Source of the DNA: Thermococcus sp.
GTDB lineage: Archaea; Methanobacteriota_B; Thermococci; Thermococcales; Thermococcaceae
Reading direction: 5' to 3'
Length of the DNA: 15,130 nt
Assembly (NCBI GenBank): GCA_027023165.1
Contig: JALVWX010000044.1
Coordinates: forward strand, 1-15,130
Positions 1 through 7,333 of the stretch are shown in pieces. The notes under the pieces were generated by a model. The model searched no databases and was not told where the DNA came from. It saw only the letters and a program-made list of their open reading frames with translations. A program made the translations under genes and the position numbers. How positions within the stretch are numbered: position 1 is the first letter of the stretch; every line of letters begins with the position of its first letter.

Positions 1-110
1 GCAAGATACCCCTACCCTGTGAGTCATCTGCTTGTTTACCCCCGCTTCATGCCAAAAGGATAATCCGAGACACACCCAACTAAAACCCCAAGAGAGCGTG
101 ATGAAGAAAC

Positions 111-119
111 CTTAATAAG
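111..119 (+). promoter_or_regulatory. TATA box of the aIF2 gamma gene
   Basis: The sequence CTTAATAAG lies 36 to 44 bases before the ATG at 155 and fits the archaeal TATA element. Transcription would start near 138-142, leaving a leader of about 15 bases that still contains the Shine-Dalgarno site AGGGGTGA (141-148). Bases 1-110 show no clear gene. Confidence 0.6.
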
Positions 120-125
120 CGCCCA

Positions 126-148
126 TCACCCCTACACCTTAGGGGTGA
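126..148. promoter_or_regulatory. Perfect 9-base inverted repeat over the start site and Shine-Dalgarno of aIF2 gamma
   Basis: TCACCCCTA (126-134) and TAGGGGTGA (140-148) are exact reverse complements separated by five bases. The right arm is the Shine-Dalgarno site of the aIF2 gamma gene. If transcription starts upstream of 126, the RNA could form a hairpin hiding the ribosome site. If it starts near 140, as the TATA box suggests, the palindrome would be a DNA operator covering the start. It could also be chance, since the left arm only has to mirror a Shine-Dalgarno sequence. Confidence 0.4.
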
Positions 149-154
149 GAGAAG

Positions 155-1387
155 ATGGCAAAGAAGAAGGAGTTTAAACAGGCTGAAGTTAACATAGGAA
201 TGGTTGGTCACGTTGATCACGGCAAAACGACACTCACGAGGGCTTTGACCGGAATCTGGACCGATACTCACAGCGAGGAGCTGAGGAGGGGCATCACGAT
301 CAAGATAGGCTTCGCCGACGCGGAGATAAGGAAGTGCCCGAACTGCGGCAGGTACTCCAGCTCCCCCGTCTGCCCCTACTGCGGCCACGAGACGGAATTT
401 GAGAGGCGCGTTTCCTTCATAGACGCCCCTGGCCACGAGGCGCTCATGACCACCATGCTGGCGGGCGCTTCACTCATGGACGGCGCGGTCCTCGTCATAG
501 CGGCCAACGAGGGCATAATGCCCCAGACCAGGGAGCACCTCATGGCCCTCCAGATAGTCGGGAACAGGAACATCGTCATAGCCCTCAACAAGATCGAACT
601 CGTCGACAGGGAGACAGTGATGAAGCGCTACGAGGAGGTAAAGGAGTTCGTTAAGGGCACAGTCGCCGAGAACGCCCCGATAATCCCAATCTCGGCCCTT
701 CACGGTGCGAACGTTGACGTCCTCCTGGCGGCTATAGAGGAGTTCATACCCACTCCCGAGCGCGACCCGAACAAGCCACCCAAGATGCTCGTCCTGAGGA
801 GCTTCGACGTCAACAAGCCGGGAACCAAGCCCGAGAAGCTTGTGGGTGGAGTCATCGGAGGTTCGATAATCCAGGGCAAGCTCAAAGTGGGAGACGAGAT
901 AGAGATAAGGCCCGGCGTCCCCTACGAGGATCACGGCAGGATACGCTACGAGCCGATAACGACCGAGATAGTCTCGCTCCAGGCGGGCGGAAGGTTCGTT
1001 GATGAGGCCTACCCAGGCGGTCTCGTCGGCGTAGGAACCAAGCTCGACCCGTTCCTCACCAAGGGCGACCTCATGGCCGGAAACGTCGTCGGAAGGCCCG
1101 GCCAGCTCCCGCCGGTCTGGGAGGACCTGATCCTTGAGGTGCACCTCCTCGACCGCGTTGTAGGAACCGAGGAAGAACTCAAGGTCGAGCCGATAAAGAG
1201 GAGGGAAGTGCTGCTCCTCAACGTCGGAACGGCAAGGACTATGGGTCTCGTCACCGGCCTCGGAAAGGACACCGTCGAGCTGAAGCTCCAGATACCCGTC
1301 TGCGCCGAGCCTGGAGACCGCTTTGCCATAAGCAGGCAGGTCGGTAGCAGGTGGAGGCTCATAGGCTACGGCTTCATAAGGGAGTGA
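155..1387 (+). CDS. eif2g: Translation initiation factor aIF2 subunit gamma
   Basis: This is the GTP-binding core subunit of archaeal initiation factor 2, which carries methionylated initiator tRNA to the small ribosomal subunit. The 410 residues match the usual archaeal length. Visible GTPase motifs are GHVDHGKT (18-25, P-loop), DAPGHE (90-95, G3), NKIE (145-148, G4) and SALHG (180-184, G5). A zinc knuckle follows switch I, with cysteines 61, 64, 73 and 76, as is typical of e/aIF2 gamma and absent from EF-Tu. The remainder (about 205-410) fits beta-barrel domains II and III. The ATG at 155 follows AGGGGTGA at a normal distance. A PIN-domain gene follows 24 or 33 bases downstream and probably shares the transcript. 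The identification is firm. Confidence 0.97.
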   Translation: MAKKKEFKQAEVNIGMVGHVDHGKTTLTRALTGIWTDTHSEELRRGITIKIGFADAEIRKCPNCGRYSSSPVCPYCGHETEFERRVSFIDAPGHEALMTTMLAGASLMDGAVLVIAANEGIMPQTREHLMALQIVGNRNIVIALNKIELVDRETVMKRYEEVKEFVKGTVAENAPIIPISALHGANVDVLLAAIEEFIPTPERDPNKPPKMLVLRSFDVNKPGTKPEKLVGGVIGGSIIQGKLKVGDEIEIRPGVPYEDHGRIRYEPITTEIVSLQAGGRFVDEAYPGGLVGVGTKLDPFLTKGDLMAGNVVGRPGQLPPVWEDLILEVHLLDRVVGTEEELKVEPIKRREVLLLNVGTARTMGLVTGLGKDTVELKLQIPVCAEPGDRFAISRQVGSRWRLIGYGFIRE

Positions 1388-1420
1388 CCCCTTCCTTTTC
1401 TCCGGTTTTCGGTGGTCCCG

Positions 1421-1834
1421 ATGGCAAAGAAAGAGTGGCTGGTCATCCCGGACACGAACTTCCTCCTCGTGCCTGGCCAGTTCGGCGTCGACGTTTTTTC
1501 GGAACTCCACAGAATCCTCGATGTCCGCTTTAAAATTGCCGTTCCCAACGTCGTTCTGCAAGAGCTGGACGTCATAGGGCGAAAGTCCCGCGGGAAGGAC
1601 TTGCTGGCCATAAGGATGGCCAAGAAGCTGGCCGAGCGCTTTGAGAAGGTTGAGATGGGTGAGTTCGGGAAGAAGCCAATAGATGACCAGATTTTCGAAT
1701 TCGCCATCGGGAACGAGCGCGTAATAGTTTGCACCAACGACAGGGAACTGAAGAAGAGATTGAGGGAGAGGGGCGTTCCAGTAGTTTACCTTCGCTCGAA
1801 AAAGATCCTCGAGCTTGAGGGGATGTTAGAATAA
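1421..1834 (+). CDS. PIN-domain protein, FCF1/Utp24-like (putative rRNA-processing nuclease)
   Basis: A small single-domain PIN protein of 137 residues. The PIN active site is complete: D11 (in PDTNFLL), E48 (LQELD), D88/D89 (IDDQI) and D107 (TNDREL), the acidic residues that bind metal in PIN ribonucleases. The N-terminal block with GQFGVD resembles the archaeal COG1412 group related to eukaryotic FCF1/Utp24, which cuts pre-rRNA. It lies close behind aIF2 gamma, which supports a role in ribosome biogenesis rather than as a VapC toxin; no antitoxin gene is adjacent. I chose ATG 1421; an in-frame GTG at 1412 would add three residues. Neither has a strong Shine-Dalgarno, so translation may depend on the upstream gene. 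The RNA target is inferred. Confidence 0.85.
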   Translation: MAKKEWLVIPDTNFLLVPGQFGVDVFSELHRILDVRFKIAVPNVVLQELDVIGRKSRGKDLLAIRMAKKLAERFEKVEMGEFGKKPIDDQIFEFAIGNERVIVCTNDRELKKRLRERGVPVVYLRSKKILELEGMLE

Positions 1835-1892
1835 GCAACAGACCAAAACCCCCATGTGGAAGACATCCTTTTTACAGTCCAAATTCAAAACC

Positions 1893-1900
1893 CTTAAATT
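1893..1900 (+). promoter_or_regulatory. TATA box of the HD hydrolase gene
   Basis: CTTAAATT lies about 35 bases before the ATG at 1932 in the AT-richer 97-base gap after the PIN gene. The predicted transcription start is near 1922, so the leader would be about ten bases and would contain the GGGTGGGAG Shine-Dalgarno at 1921-1929. The HD gene therefore probably has its own promoter. Confidence 0.55.
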
Positions 1901-1931
1901 CTCCCCGCCGTTTAGGCTTCGGGTGGGAGCA

Positions 1932-2708
1932 ATGTACACGGAGGAAGAACTCCTCAGAGAGATACGGGAGCTGATGGAGGACGAAGAGCTTTACAAAATG
2001 TACGAGAGGACCTTCAGAGAGTACCACTACTACTTCGACACCACCAACTACGTGGTCCTGAACGTATACGGCTTCAACGATCACGGGCCGGTTCACGTCC
2101 TCCTGACGACGAGGCGCGCGCTGGAGCTTCTGAGGATAGCCAGAAGGGCGGGGATAAAGACGACGGCGGAGAGCCTCGGGAAGCCCTACCGCTGGAGCAA
2201 GTTCATCGTTGCCTTCGGAGCACTCTTTCACGACATAGGCAACATGATACACAGAAACATCCACTACGAGTTCAGCGTCTTCCTCGCGGAGCCTATAATC
2301 GAAAAGCTCGTGAATGAGTTCGAACAGCGCGACCCGCTCCTCCTCAAGGCGCTGACGCTCAACGCGATATACACCCACGACGAGAAAGTTCAGTGCACCA
2401 CCATTGAGGGTTCCCTCGTAACCATCGCGGACGGCTGCGACATGGAGGCGGGCAGGAGCAGACTCGTCCACAAGAAAGACAAGGTCGACATCCACGCGGT
2501 CTCCGCCCTGGCCATTGAACGGGTGGAGATAAAGGAGGGCGAAGGGGAACAGCCGATACTCATTGAGATATGGATGAAGCACCCGGCGGGGATCTTCCAG
2601 GTGGACGAGATTCTGACGAAGAAGGTCAAAAGCTCCCTCCTCAGGGGGCGCATCAGGCTGAGAATACACACGGGTATGGACAAGGAGGTCGTGGAGAAGG
2701 TTATTTAA
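1932..2708 (+). CDS. HD-superfamily hydrolase (COG2316-like)
   Basis: A cytoplasmic protein of 258 residues with an HD-type metal-dependent phosphohydrolase domain. Candidate metal ligands are H51 and H55 (NDHGPVH), the HD pair H100-D101 (LFHDIGN), H107/H111, H149-D150 (YTHDEK) and D167/D170 (IADGCDMEAGR). The order H...HD...H...D is the family signature. The C-terminal part (about 185-258) is alternating strand and helix with no motif I recognise. It resembles the archaeal group COG2316, predicted HD hydrolases of unknown substrate; nucleotides or phosphate esters are typical for the superfamily. I start at ATG 1932, just after GGGTGGGAG; an upstream in-frame ATG at 1854 would add 26 residues that cover the promoter and look non-coding. 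Confidence 0.85.
   Translation: MYTEEELLREIRELMEDEELYKMYERTFREYHYYFDTTNYVVLNVYGFNDHGPVHVLLTTRRALELLRIARRAGIKTTAESLGKPYRWSKFIVAFGALFHDIGNMIHRNIHYEFSVFLAEPIIEKLVNEFEQRDPLLLKALTLNAIYTHDEKVQCTTIEGSLVTIADGCDMEAGRSRLVHKKDKVDIHAVSALAIERVEIKEGEGEQPILIEIWMKHPAGIFQVDEILTKKVKSSLLRGRIRLRIHTGMDKEVVEKVI
2701..2708 (+). promoter_or_regulatory. TATA box of the DUF434 gene, overlapping the HD gene stop codon
   Basis: TTATTTAA ends with the TAA stop of the HD gene (2706-2708). Its centre is about 25 bases before the ATG at 2730, the normal archaeal TATA-to-start distance. The bases between are pyrimidine-rich with no Shine-Dalgarno. This predicts a leaderless mRNA starting at or next to the ATG. Confidence 0.6.
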
Positions 2709-2729
2709 CCCTCCACCGTTTCTTTACCC

Positions 2730-3383
2730 ATGCTGGCTGAGGCATACCGAGATCTGAAGTACCTCCTGAACAGGGGCTACCGGAAGAAGTACGCCCTCGA
2801 CTTCGTCGCCAACCACTACCGCCTGACCCTGGAGGAGCGGCACCTGCTGGCGAGATGCGTTTTTCCTGACTCCTGGCTTGAGGAGGTCAGAAGAAAGCTC
2901 CTTCAACCGGAGGATCTGAAAGGAGCAGAACTGGCCGTTGACGGCTTCAACGTCCTCATAACCCTCGAATCACTCATGGAAGGAAAGGGAATACTCTGCG
3001 AGGACGGCCTGGTAAGGGACCTTAAGTACCAGGGAAAGTACAGGCCCAGCGAGAAAACCGGGGAATTGCTTCTGAAAACTGCAAGGACTCTGAAAGAACT
3101 GGAGATTGGAGGGGTCGTCTTCATTTACGGGAGGAACAATCCCCGGAGCGGACTCGTCGCTGCAACGACGCGGGAAGCGCTCAAATTGGTAGGCGTTCAA
3201 GGAGAAGTCATTCTCGTCAAAAGCCCCGATTTCGAGCTTAAAAAGTTTAAAGCGGTTGCAACGGCGGATACGGCCGTTGTGGAGAAGGCTTCCGGCGTTT
3301 TTGACCTGGCGAGATACGTGGGGAAAGTACTTGGGAAAAACCCCGTTCCATTTCTGGAGATGGTCAGCAGAGCGTGGCAATAG
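2730..3383 (+). CDS. DUF434-family protein of unknown function (COG2454-like)
   Basis: A 217-residue cytoplasmic protein that I match to the archaeal DUF434 family (COG2454). An N-terminal helical part (about 1-60) contains the LNRGYRKKYAL and ANHYRLT blocks. A second domain starts with ELAVDGFNVLITLES, in which D71 and N74 sit at the end of a strand, as in PIN/NYN nucleases (DxxN). Further conserved-looking parts are YGRNNPRSG in the middle and the Asp-containing SPDFELKKF and ATADTAVVEKA near the end. A PIN-like nuclease fold is my inference; the function is not known. The start is ATG 2730; no Shine-Dalgarno precedes it and the TATA box position suggests leaderless expression. Confidence 0.8.
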   Translation: MLAEAYRDLKYLLNRGYRKKYALDFVANHYRLTLEERHLLARCVFPDSWLEEVRRKLLQPEDLKGAELAVDGFNVLITLESLMEGKGILCEDGLVRDLKYQGKYRPSEKTGELLLKTARTLKELEIGGVVFIYGRNNPRSGLVAATTREALKLVGVQGEVILVKSPDFELKKFKAVATADTAVVEKASGVFDLARYVGKVLGKNPVPFLEMVSRAWQ

Positions 3384-3404
3384 TGGCTTAACATTGAGAT
3401 GGTT

Positions 3405-3435
3405 CTTGAAAAACTTCAAGCTATTTTGGAATTTT
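3405..3435 (+). terminator. Possible terminator after the DUF434 gene
   Basis: CTTGAA (3405-3410) and TTCAAG (3415-3420) form a six-base stem with a four-base loop, followed by T-rich sequence (TATTTTGGAATTTTG). Archaeal termination needs mainly the T-rich tract, so the stem may be incidental. Confidence 0.3.
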
Positions 3436-3442
3436 GAAAAGT

Positions 3443-3451
3443 CTTTAATAG
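3443..3451 (+). promoter_or_regulatory. TATA box of the first lipoprotein gene
   Basis: CTTTAATAG in an AT-rich intergenic stretch predicts a transcription start near 3472. This leaves a leader of about 50 bases before the ATG at 3525, longer than for other genes here, with GGAGG at 3512-3516 as ribosome site. Confidence 0.55.
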
Positions 3452-3524
3452 GTAAATGGACAAATTAGGGTAGTGACTGCTCAACGGCCCTTTTGTTCTT
3501 TTGGGTCTACTGGAGGAGAAGGTA

Positions 3525-4670
3525 ATGGAGCGCTGGCCTATCCTGGCCTTAGTTGTTATCGCGATGATGGTCGCAAGCGGGTGCACTGGGGGGAGCGGAA
3601 CCCAGACCTCCACGGCCCAGGCCACCTATCATTCATCCACAAGCACAAGCCAGGCCCAGAGCCAGACCCAGACAGCGGAAACCAGTGAAACGACCGCCCC
3701 CGAGGAGAAAACGTGGAACATGGTGCCGGTGTGGAACGTCACAACCTCCGGAATTCCCTTCATGGACATGAGTCCCGACGGAAGCCTCTCAGCGGTTATT
3801 GACTTCGAAGGAACAAGGCTCTACCTTGTCAAACCAAACGGAAAGAGTATCGCCTTTGACCTGCAGGAGGAAGACCCCGTGAAGCCGGTTGTGGCCGGGG
3901 TCGCTGTTAAAGACAGAAGGGCCTACGTTCTGGCCAGCTACACCAAGTTCACAGGCCTGAGGATATACTCCTGGAGCGGTCGGGTGGGGGAGGAGAGGCA
4001 TGGCTGGGCGGGCAGTGTCGCGGACAACATCGTTCGCTCGCCTAGCGGAAACCACCTGTGCTACCTCATAACCCCCAACGCGGGAAGGCAGGAGCTGTAC
4101 TGCGACGGAAAGAGGCTGAACTTAGGCTCCGACGAGTACGTGATAAACTCCGTCTCCGATGCAGGAGTTGTGGTGCTGGGAATTGGGGACAGATCCCTGG
4201 TGTTTAAAGAGGGGGAGAAGCTCCTGGAGCTTGATACCGGGAACGTCATAACATATGGAAACAGGCTCCTCGCGAGCGAGGAGGGGAAGCTGAAGGTTTA
4301 CTCCCCCAACGGGACGGTCCTTGCCGAAAAGGAGGGCTACACCTTCAAGATGACAACGCTGATGCGCTGGACGCTCATCCCCACCGAAAGGTATATCTTC
4401 CGGTATGAACCCCTCGAGGACACCGCGGTTCTCACGTGGAACCTTACTGAGGTCAGAACCCTCCCGGGCTTTCCATACTTCGCCAACGAGAACTTCGTCG
4501 TCATGGGCGATGGAAGAACCCTCCACTGCTACTCGCTGGAGGACTTCCATGAGGTCTTCAGCGTTGATGTTCCAGATTCCATCGGCTACGTCAGGCTGAG
4601 CGATGATGGCAGGGCCCTCTTAGTTTCGGGCGAGTTCGGCGGCTTCTGGCTCTACACCGCTGGTCCCTAG
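3525..4670 (+). CDS. Surface lipoprotein with probable beta-propeller fold
   Basis: A 381-residue exported lipoprotein of unknown function. The N-terminus is a signal peptide (1-19) with lipobox VASGC, placing Cys20 as the lipid-modified residue. A Ser/Thr/Gln-rich linker of about 35 residues follows, typical of archaeal surface proteins. From about residue 62 to the end there are recurring units of roughly 40 residues with strand-rich patterns such as MSPDGSLSAV, SPSGNHLCYL, YSPNGTVLAE and LSDDGRALLV, each ending in hydrophobic-aromatic strands. This pattern fits a WD/PQQ-like beta-propeller. It may bind a ligand or partner outside the membrane; no catalytic motif is visible. ATG 3525 follows GGAGGAGAAGG; an upstream TTG at 3501 would put charged residues before the signal peptide and is less likely. 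It has its own promoter and a T-rich terminator. Confidence 0.85.
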   Translation: MERWPILALVVIAMMVASGCTGGSGTQTSTAQATYHSSTSTSQAQSQTQTAETSETTAPEEKTWNMVPVWNVTTSGIPFMDMSPDGSLSAVIDFEGTRLYLVKPNGKSIAFDLQEEDPVKPVVAGVAVKDRRAYVLASYTKFTGLRIYSWSGRVGEERHGWAGSVADNIVRSPSGNHLCYLITPNAGRQELYCDGKRLNLGSDEYVINSVSDAGVVVLGIGDRSLVFKEGEKLLELDTGNVITYGNRLLASEEGKLKVYSPNGTVLAEKEGYTFKMTTLMRWTLIPTERYIFRYEPLEDTAVLTWNLTEVRTLPGFPYFANENFVVMGDGRTLHCYSLEDFHEVFSVDVPDSIGYVRLSDDGRALLVSGEFGGFWLYTAGP

Positions 4671-4680
4671 CATGAAAAGA

Positions 4681-4697
4681 GTTTCGTTTTTTCGTTC
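4681..4697 (+). terminator. T-rich terminator after the first lipoprotein gene
   Basis: GTTTCGTTTTTTCGTTC begins ten bases after the stop codon at 4668-4670. Runs of T like this are the main termination signal in Thermococcales. The next TATA box follows within ten bases. Confidence 0.6.
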
Positions 4698-4705
4698 TGG
4701 AAGGA

Positions 4706-4714
4706 CTTAAATAA
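4706..4714 (+). promoter_or_regulatory. TATA box of the second lipoprotein gene
   Basis: CTTAAATAA lies about 50 bases before the ATG at 4757. The predicted transcription start is near 4735, giving a leader of about 20 bases that contains the GGTGG ribosome site. Confidence 0.6.
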
Positions 4715-4756
4715 AATCGCGCCTAAACTGAAAAATAGAAAGTGGATGGTGGTAGT

Positions 4757-6658
4757 ATGAAAAGGTATTCCGCGGCTTTGTTGATTGTTGCCATACTGCT
4801 GTTTGCCATAATGGCAAGCGGATGCATGGGCGGAGGAAACGGGGGAGAAACCCAATCAACCTACGAAAGCTCTACCGGCAACTACGGAGGAGGAAGCCCG
4901 GGAGGTGGTTCGGGAGGCGCAAGCGGCACGGGCGGAGGCTCCGGGACAGGTGGAGGCACCACTGAATCAGGTTCCGGAAGCTCCCAGGCGTCCGCATCCT
5001 GGGAAACCCCCTGGGACGCCTACCACCCGATAAAGCTCGACGGGAAGTCCTACTACGTCACTTACATCAGGTACACCTTCACCGTTAAAACCCCCGACGG
5101 GGAGAAAACCTACGATGTCGAGAAGAGGAGGGGATACATAAGGGCGCACGTCTACGCCGACGAGAACGGCGAGATGAAGGATCTTGGGGAGTTCAACCTC
5201 TTCGCCTACTACGGGAAGATAACCCCCAAGGAGGGTTCGAACGCCACCTTTGCGTACCTGGTTGCCGTAAAGGAGCGGACTGAGGACACCGACCAGTACT
5301 TCCTCCAGCCGCTTCCGAACCTCGGAGCGCTGGCAACGGGAACGGGGGTCTTAATCGAGGCAAGGAGCAACACAGGGTACTTCTTCTGGAGCAACCCGGC
5401 GGCCATCGGCCAGTATTCGGAACTGCCCTACACCGAGGGTGACCTGGGCGAGCTTCTGGGAGGACTTGGGGACTATATCGTCCAGGGATGGGTGGCAATG
5501 ATGGGTTCCGGGGCATGGAGCGGCTTGGAAGGCCACGACCTCATGAAAAAGGACGAATACAGCTTCTCGTTCATGGGAATGGCCTACAGCTACAAGATAG
5601 AACCCGACGGAAGCGTTACCCTGGACGGGAAGAGGTTCAGGGTGAGCAAAGTGGAGTGGACGTACTCCCTGGGCGGAACCAACATGCAGGGCAAGGCCAC
5701 CATCTCACCGGACCTTCCGGTCCCCATCGAGGCGGAGGGAACCTTCGTGAGCATGAGTCAGGGGACCAAGATGTACTCCAAACTCAAGACAGGGGACATA
5801 AAGCTCGAGGAGAAGATCGGGGGAATGAACGTCGCGATAGAAAAGCCCACCTCAAGCGGAACTGAAACGGAAACAGAAACCGAGACCGAGACGAACACCG
5901 AGACCCAGACTGAAACTCCATCCTCCGGCTCCACAGAGAACTGGAAGCTCGCCTGGGACGCGTCGAAGCCGCTGAAGATAAACGGGGAGAGCTACGTGCT
6001 CACAGGCATTACATACGACATCACGTATAAGATGGCCGGCCAGGAAGTCCACTACACAATGGAGCGCGGCTACGAGAGGACGGACGACGGTTACAAAGCC
6101 TACGCCGTAGTGAAGATGGACGACGGCTCCACCTACAGGTTCGAGGTCTACTTCAGCCCGGACGAACTGGAGGAGTACACGGGCTGGGTCCTGTGGATGC
6201 CCTCAACCCTTCAGCTAACCGAGAGCAACTCGCCCGAGAAGGTGGCCATAGAAGGCCCCTCTTGCAGCTACAGCCTCGACGAGGAGAGCGGGGAGATGAA
6301 CGGTGACGTAAGCTGCGGCGCCGAGATAAGGGAGAGCCCATTCGACGGGGTGTGGGACCTCTTCAACGGCTTTGCAGGGGGTATCTACGGAGACGTTGTC
6401 GAGGTCACATCACTGAGCGGGAGCGGCGAGGGCTACACGGTGCAGTCCGCGGGAAGCGTGAAGCTCGCCGGCATGGACTTTCCGGTGTACAGGGTGAAGT
6501 GGAGCGGGTCCCTCATGGGGATGTCCGCGAACGGAGAAACGGTGGTATCCCCCCAGCTACCAATCCCCGTTGAGATAACGGCATCGATAGCCTACCCTGG
6601 ACAGGCGCTCTACGTCCACGTTAAGGTAACCGACCTAAAGCTTGAAAAGTCGAGCTAA
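4757..6658 (+). CDS. Two-domain surface lipoprotein with internal duplication
   Basis: A 633-residue exported lipoprotein of unknown function. The signal peptide ends in lipobox MASGC (Cys23). Residues 24-81 are a Gly/Ser/Thr-rich flexible linker. Two homologous domains follow, about 82-360 and 396-633. They share starts of the type W-x4-WDAxxPxKxxGxSY, a GSVxLxGxxFxVxxVxW block, a SPxLPxPxE block and an ending of the type KxxDxKLE, so the gene arose by internal duplication; the second copy is shorter in the middle. Between them is a Thr-Glu dipeptide repeat (369-387). The second domain has two cysteines (SCSY and DVSCGAE) that might form a disulfide. No enzyme motif is visible; adhesion or binding is a guess. 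ATG 4757 follows GGTGG; a GTG at 4742 would add only five residues. Confidence 0.85.
   Translation: MKRYSAALLIVAILLFAIMASGCMGGGNGGETQSTYESSTGNYGGGSPGGGSGGASGTGGGSGTGGGTTESGSGSSQASASWETPWDAYHPIKLDGKSYYVTYIRYTFTVKTPDGEKTYDVEKRRGYIRAHVYADENGEMKDLGEFNLFAYYGKITPKEGSNATFAYLVAVKERTEDTDQYFLQPLPNLGALATGTGVLIEARSNTGYFFWSNPAAIGQYSELPYTEGDLGELLGGLGDYIVQGWVAMMGSGAWSGLEGHDLMKKDEYSFSFMGMAYSYKIEPDGSVTLDGKRFRVSKVEWTYSLGGTNMQGKATISPDLPVPIEAEGTFVSMSQGTKMYSKLKTGDIKLEEKIGGMNVAIEKPTSSGTETETETETETNTETQTETPSSGSTENWKLAWDASKPLKINGESYVLTGITYDITYKMAGQEVHYTMERGYERTDDGYKAYAVVKMDDGSTYRFEVYFSPDELEEYTGWVLWMPSTLQLTESNSPEKVAIEGPSCSYSLDEESGEMNGDVSCGAEIRESPFDGVWDLFNGFAGGIYGDVVEVTSLSGSGEGYTVQSAGSVKLAGMDFPVYRVKWSGSLMGMSANGETVVSPQLPIPVEITASIAYPGQALYVHVKVTDLKLEKSS
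5861..5917 (+). repeat. Thr-Glu codon repeat forming the interdomain linker
   Basis: Nineteen codons alternate Thr with mostly Glu (two positions are Asn and Gln). The repeat unit is ACN GAR with varied third bases, so the array is maintained at protein level and is not a recent pure DNA expansion. It connects the two duplicated domains of the lipoprotein. Confidence 0.85.
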
Positions 6659-6659
6659 A

Positions 6660-6667
6660 CTTTAAAT
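6660..6667 (+). promoter_or_regulatory. TATA box of the DUF432-mscS operon
   Basis: CTTTAAAT begins directly after the stop codon of the lipoprotein gene (6656-6658). Its centre is about 26 bases before the ATG at 6690. The stretch between (CCTCCTCTTCCATTTTTTCA) is pyrimidine-rich, has no Shine-Dalgarno and could also act as terminator for the lipoprotein mRNA. A leaderless transcript is predicted. Confidence 0.6.
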
Positions 6668-6689
6668 CCTCCTCTTCCATTTTTTCACT

Positions 6690-7331
6690 ATGTTTGGAGA
6701 GTACAAGTTGAGGACGCAGTTCATCAAAATCGGGGACGTTAAAATACACCTCGTGGACGAAGGGGGAGGACTCTTCAGGTACAGGAGGGGGGACGTGAGC
6801 GTTCTGCTCAAGCGGGGCGAGGGAAAGTTCGAGGTTGTCCCGGCCCCAGCGGAGGGCTACGGTGTTAAAATTCTCCTCATCGATTTCGAGGACAGGATTC
6901 TAATTCCACCCAAAGAGGAGGTGGGGTTTTACCTCTCCGCTCCGGTGGAGGCCGAGGTCCGGCTTGGAGAGACCGTTATAGACAGGTTTCGTGTGTCGAG
7001 GGAGAAGTACGCCCTCTACGGAACCCCCGAGGTAGGTGCTATAGCTCGGTACTGGACGTCGAGGGTGTACCCATCCGAGCCAAGTTCCAAGTGCGTCCTC
7101 AGGGTCTCGGCCATTAACGGAACCGCAAAATGGAGGGAGATGGACCACATCGTCGTTTATATCAAGGACAGCGTCATGTTCTACAGCGAGGAGCGCGCCT
7201 ACTATCCCCTGGTCCGGGTTGAGTTCAAATCGGACGTTCCTGAGGTTAACAACACTGGAAAGCCGCCGAGGGAGGGGTTGATGCCTAACAAAGAGCCGCT
7301 GCCCCTTCCAAACTTCCTGATGAGGTGGTGA
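6690..7331 (+). CDS. DUF432-family protein of unknown function
   Basis: A 213-residue protein without signal peptide or membrane segments, rich in short beta strands. I match it tentatively to the archaeal DUF432 family. Recognisable stretches are the N-terminal FGEYKL, the central LIDFEDRILIPPKEEVGFYLSAPVE region (about 65-88), the LYGTPEVGAIARYW block and the C-terminal KPPREGLMPNKEPLPLP tail. No catalytic motif is evident. Its stop codon (7329-7331) adjoins or overlaps the start of an MscS channel gene, so the two are co-transcribed and probably translationally coupled; a role in gating, assembling or sensing for the channel is inferred from position only. ATG 6690 is predicted to be at the 5' end of a leaderless mRNA. 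Confidence 0.75.
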   Translation: MFGEYKLRTQFIKIGDVKIHLVDEGGGLFRYRRGDVSVLLKRGEGKFEVVPAPAEGYGVKILLIDFEDRILIPPKEEVGFYLSAPVEAEVRLGETVIDRFRVSREKYALYGTPEVGAIARYWTSRVYPSEPSSKCVLRVSAINGTAKWREMDHIVVYIKDSVMFYSEERAYYPLVRVEFKSDVPEVNNTGKPPREGLMPNKEPLPLPNFLMRW

Positions 7332-7333
7332 GT

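Noticed and set aside
1..27. Possible divergent gene running off the left edge on the minus strand from an ATG at 27
   Set aside because: Only nine codons are visible, with a weak GGGGGTAA upstream. There is too little sequence to support a gene.
470..1561. Open frame of 363 codons on the minus strand across aIF2 gamma and the PIN gene
   Set aside because: It spans two real genes, reads as low-quality protein and starts within coding sequence. It is a shadow frame.
1412..1834. PIN protein as a VapC toxin of a toxin-antitoxin pair
   Set aside because: No small antitoxin gene is adjacent; the neighbour is aIF2 gamma and the N-terminal block matches the FCF1-like group.
1872..2669. Open frame of 265 codons on the minus strand opposite the HD hydrolase
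   Set aside because: The plus-strand protein has the full HD motif set. The antisense frame would have to cross its promoter and shows no domain.
5861..5917. Repeat array as a CRISPR or DNA satellite
   Set aside because: The period is two codons within a reading frame, third bases vary, and there are no spacers. It is a protein linker.
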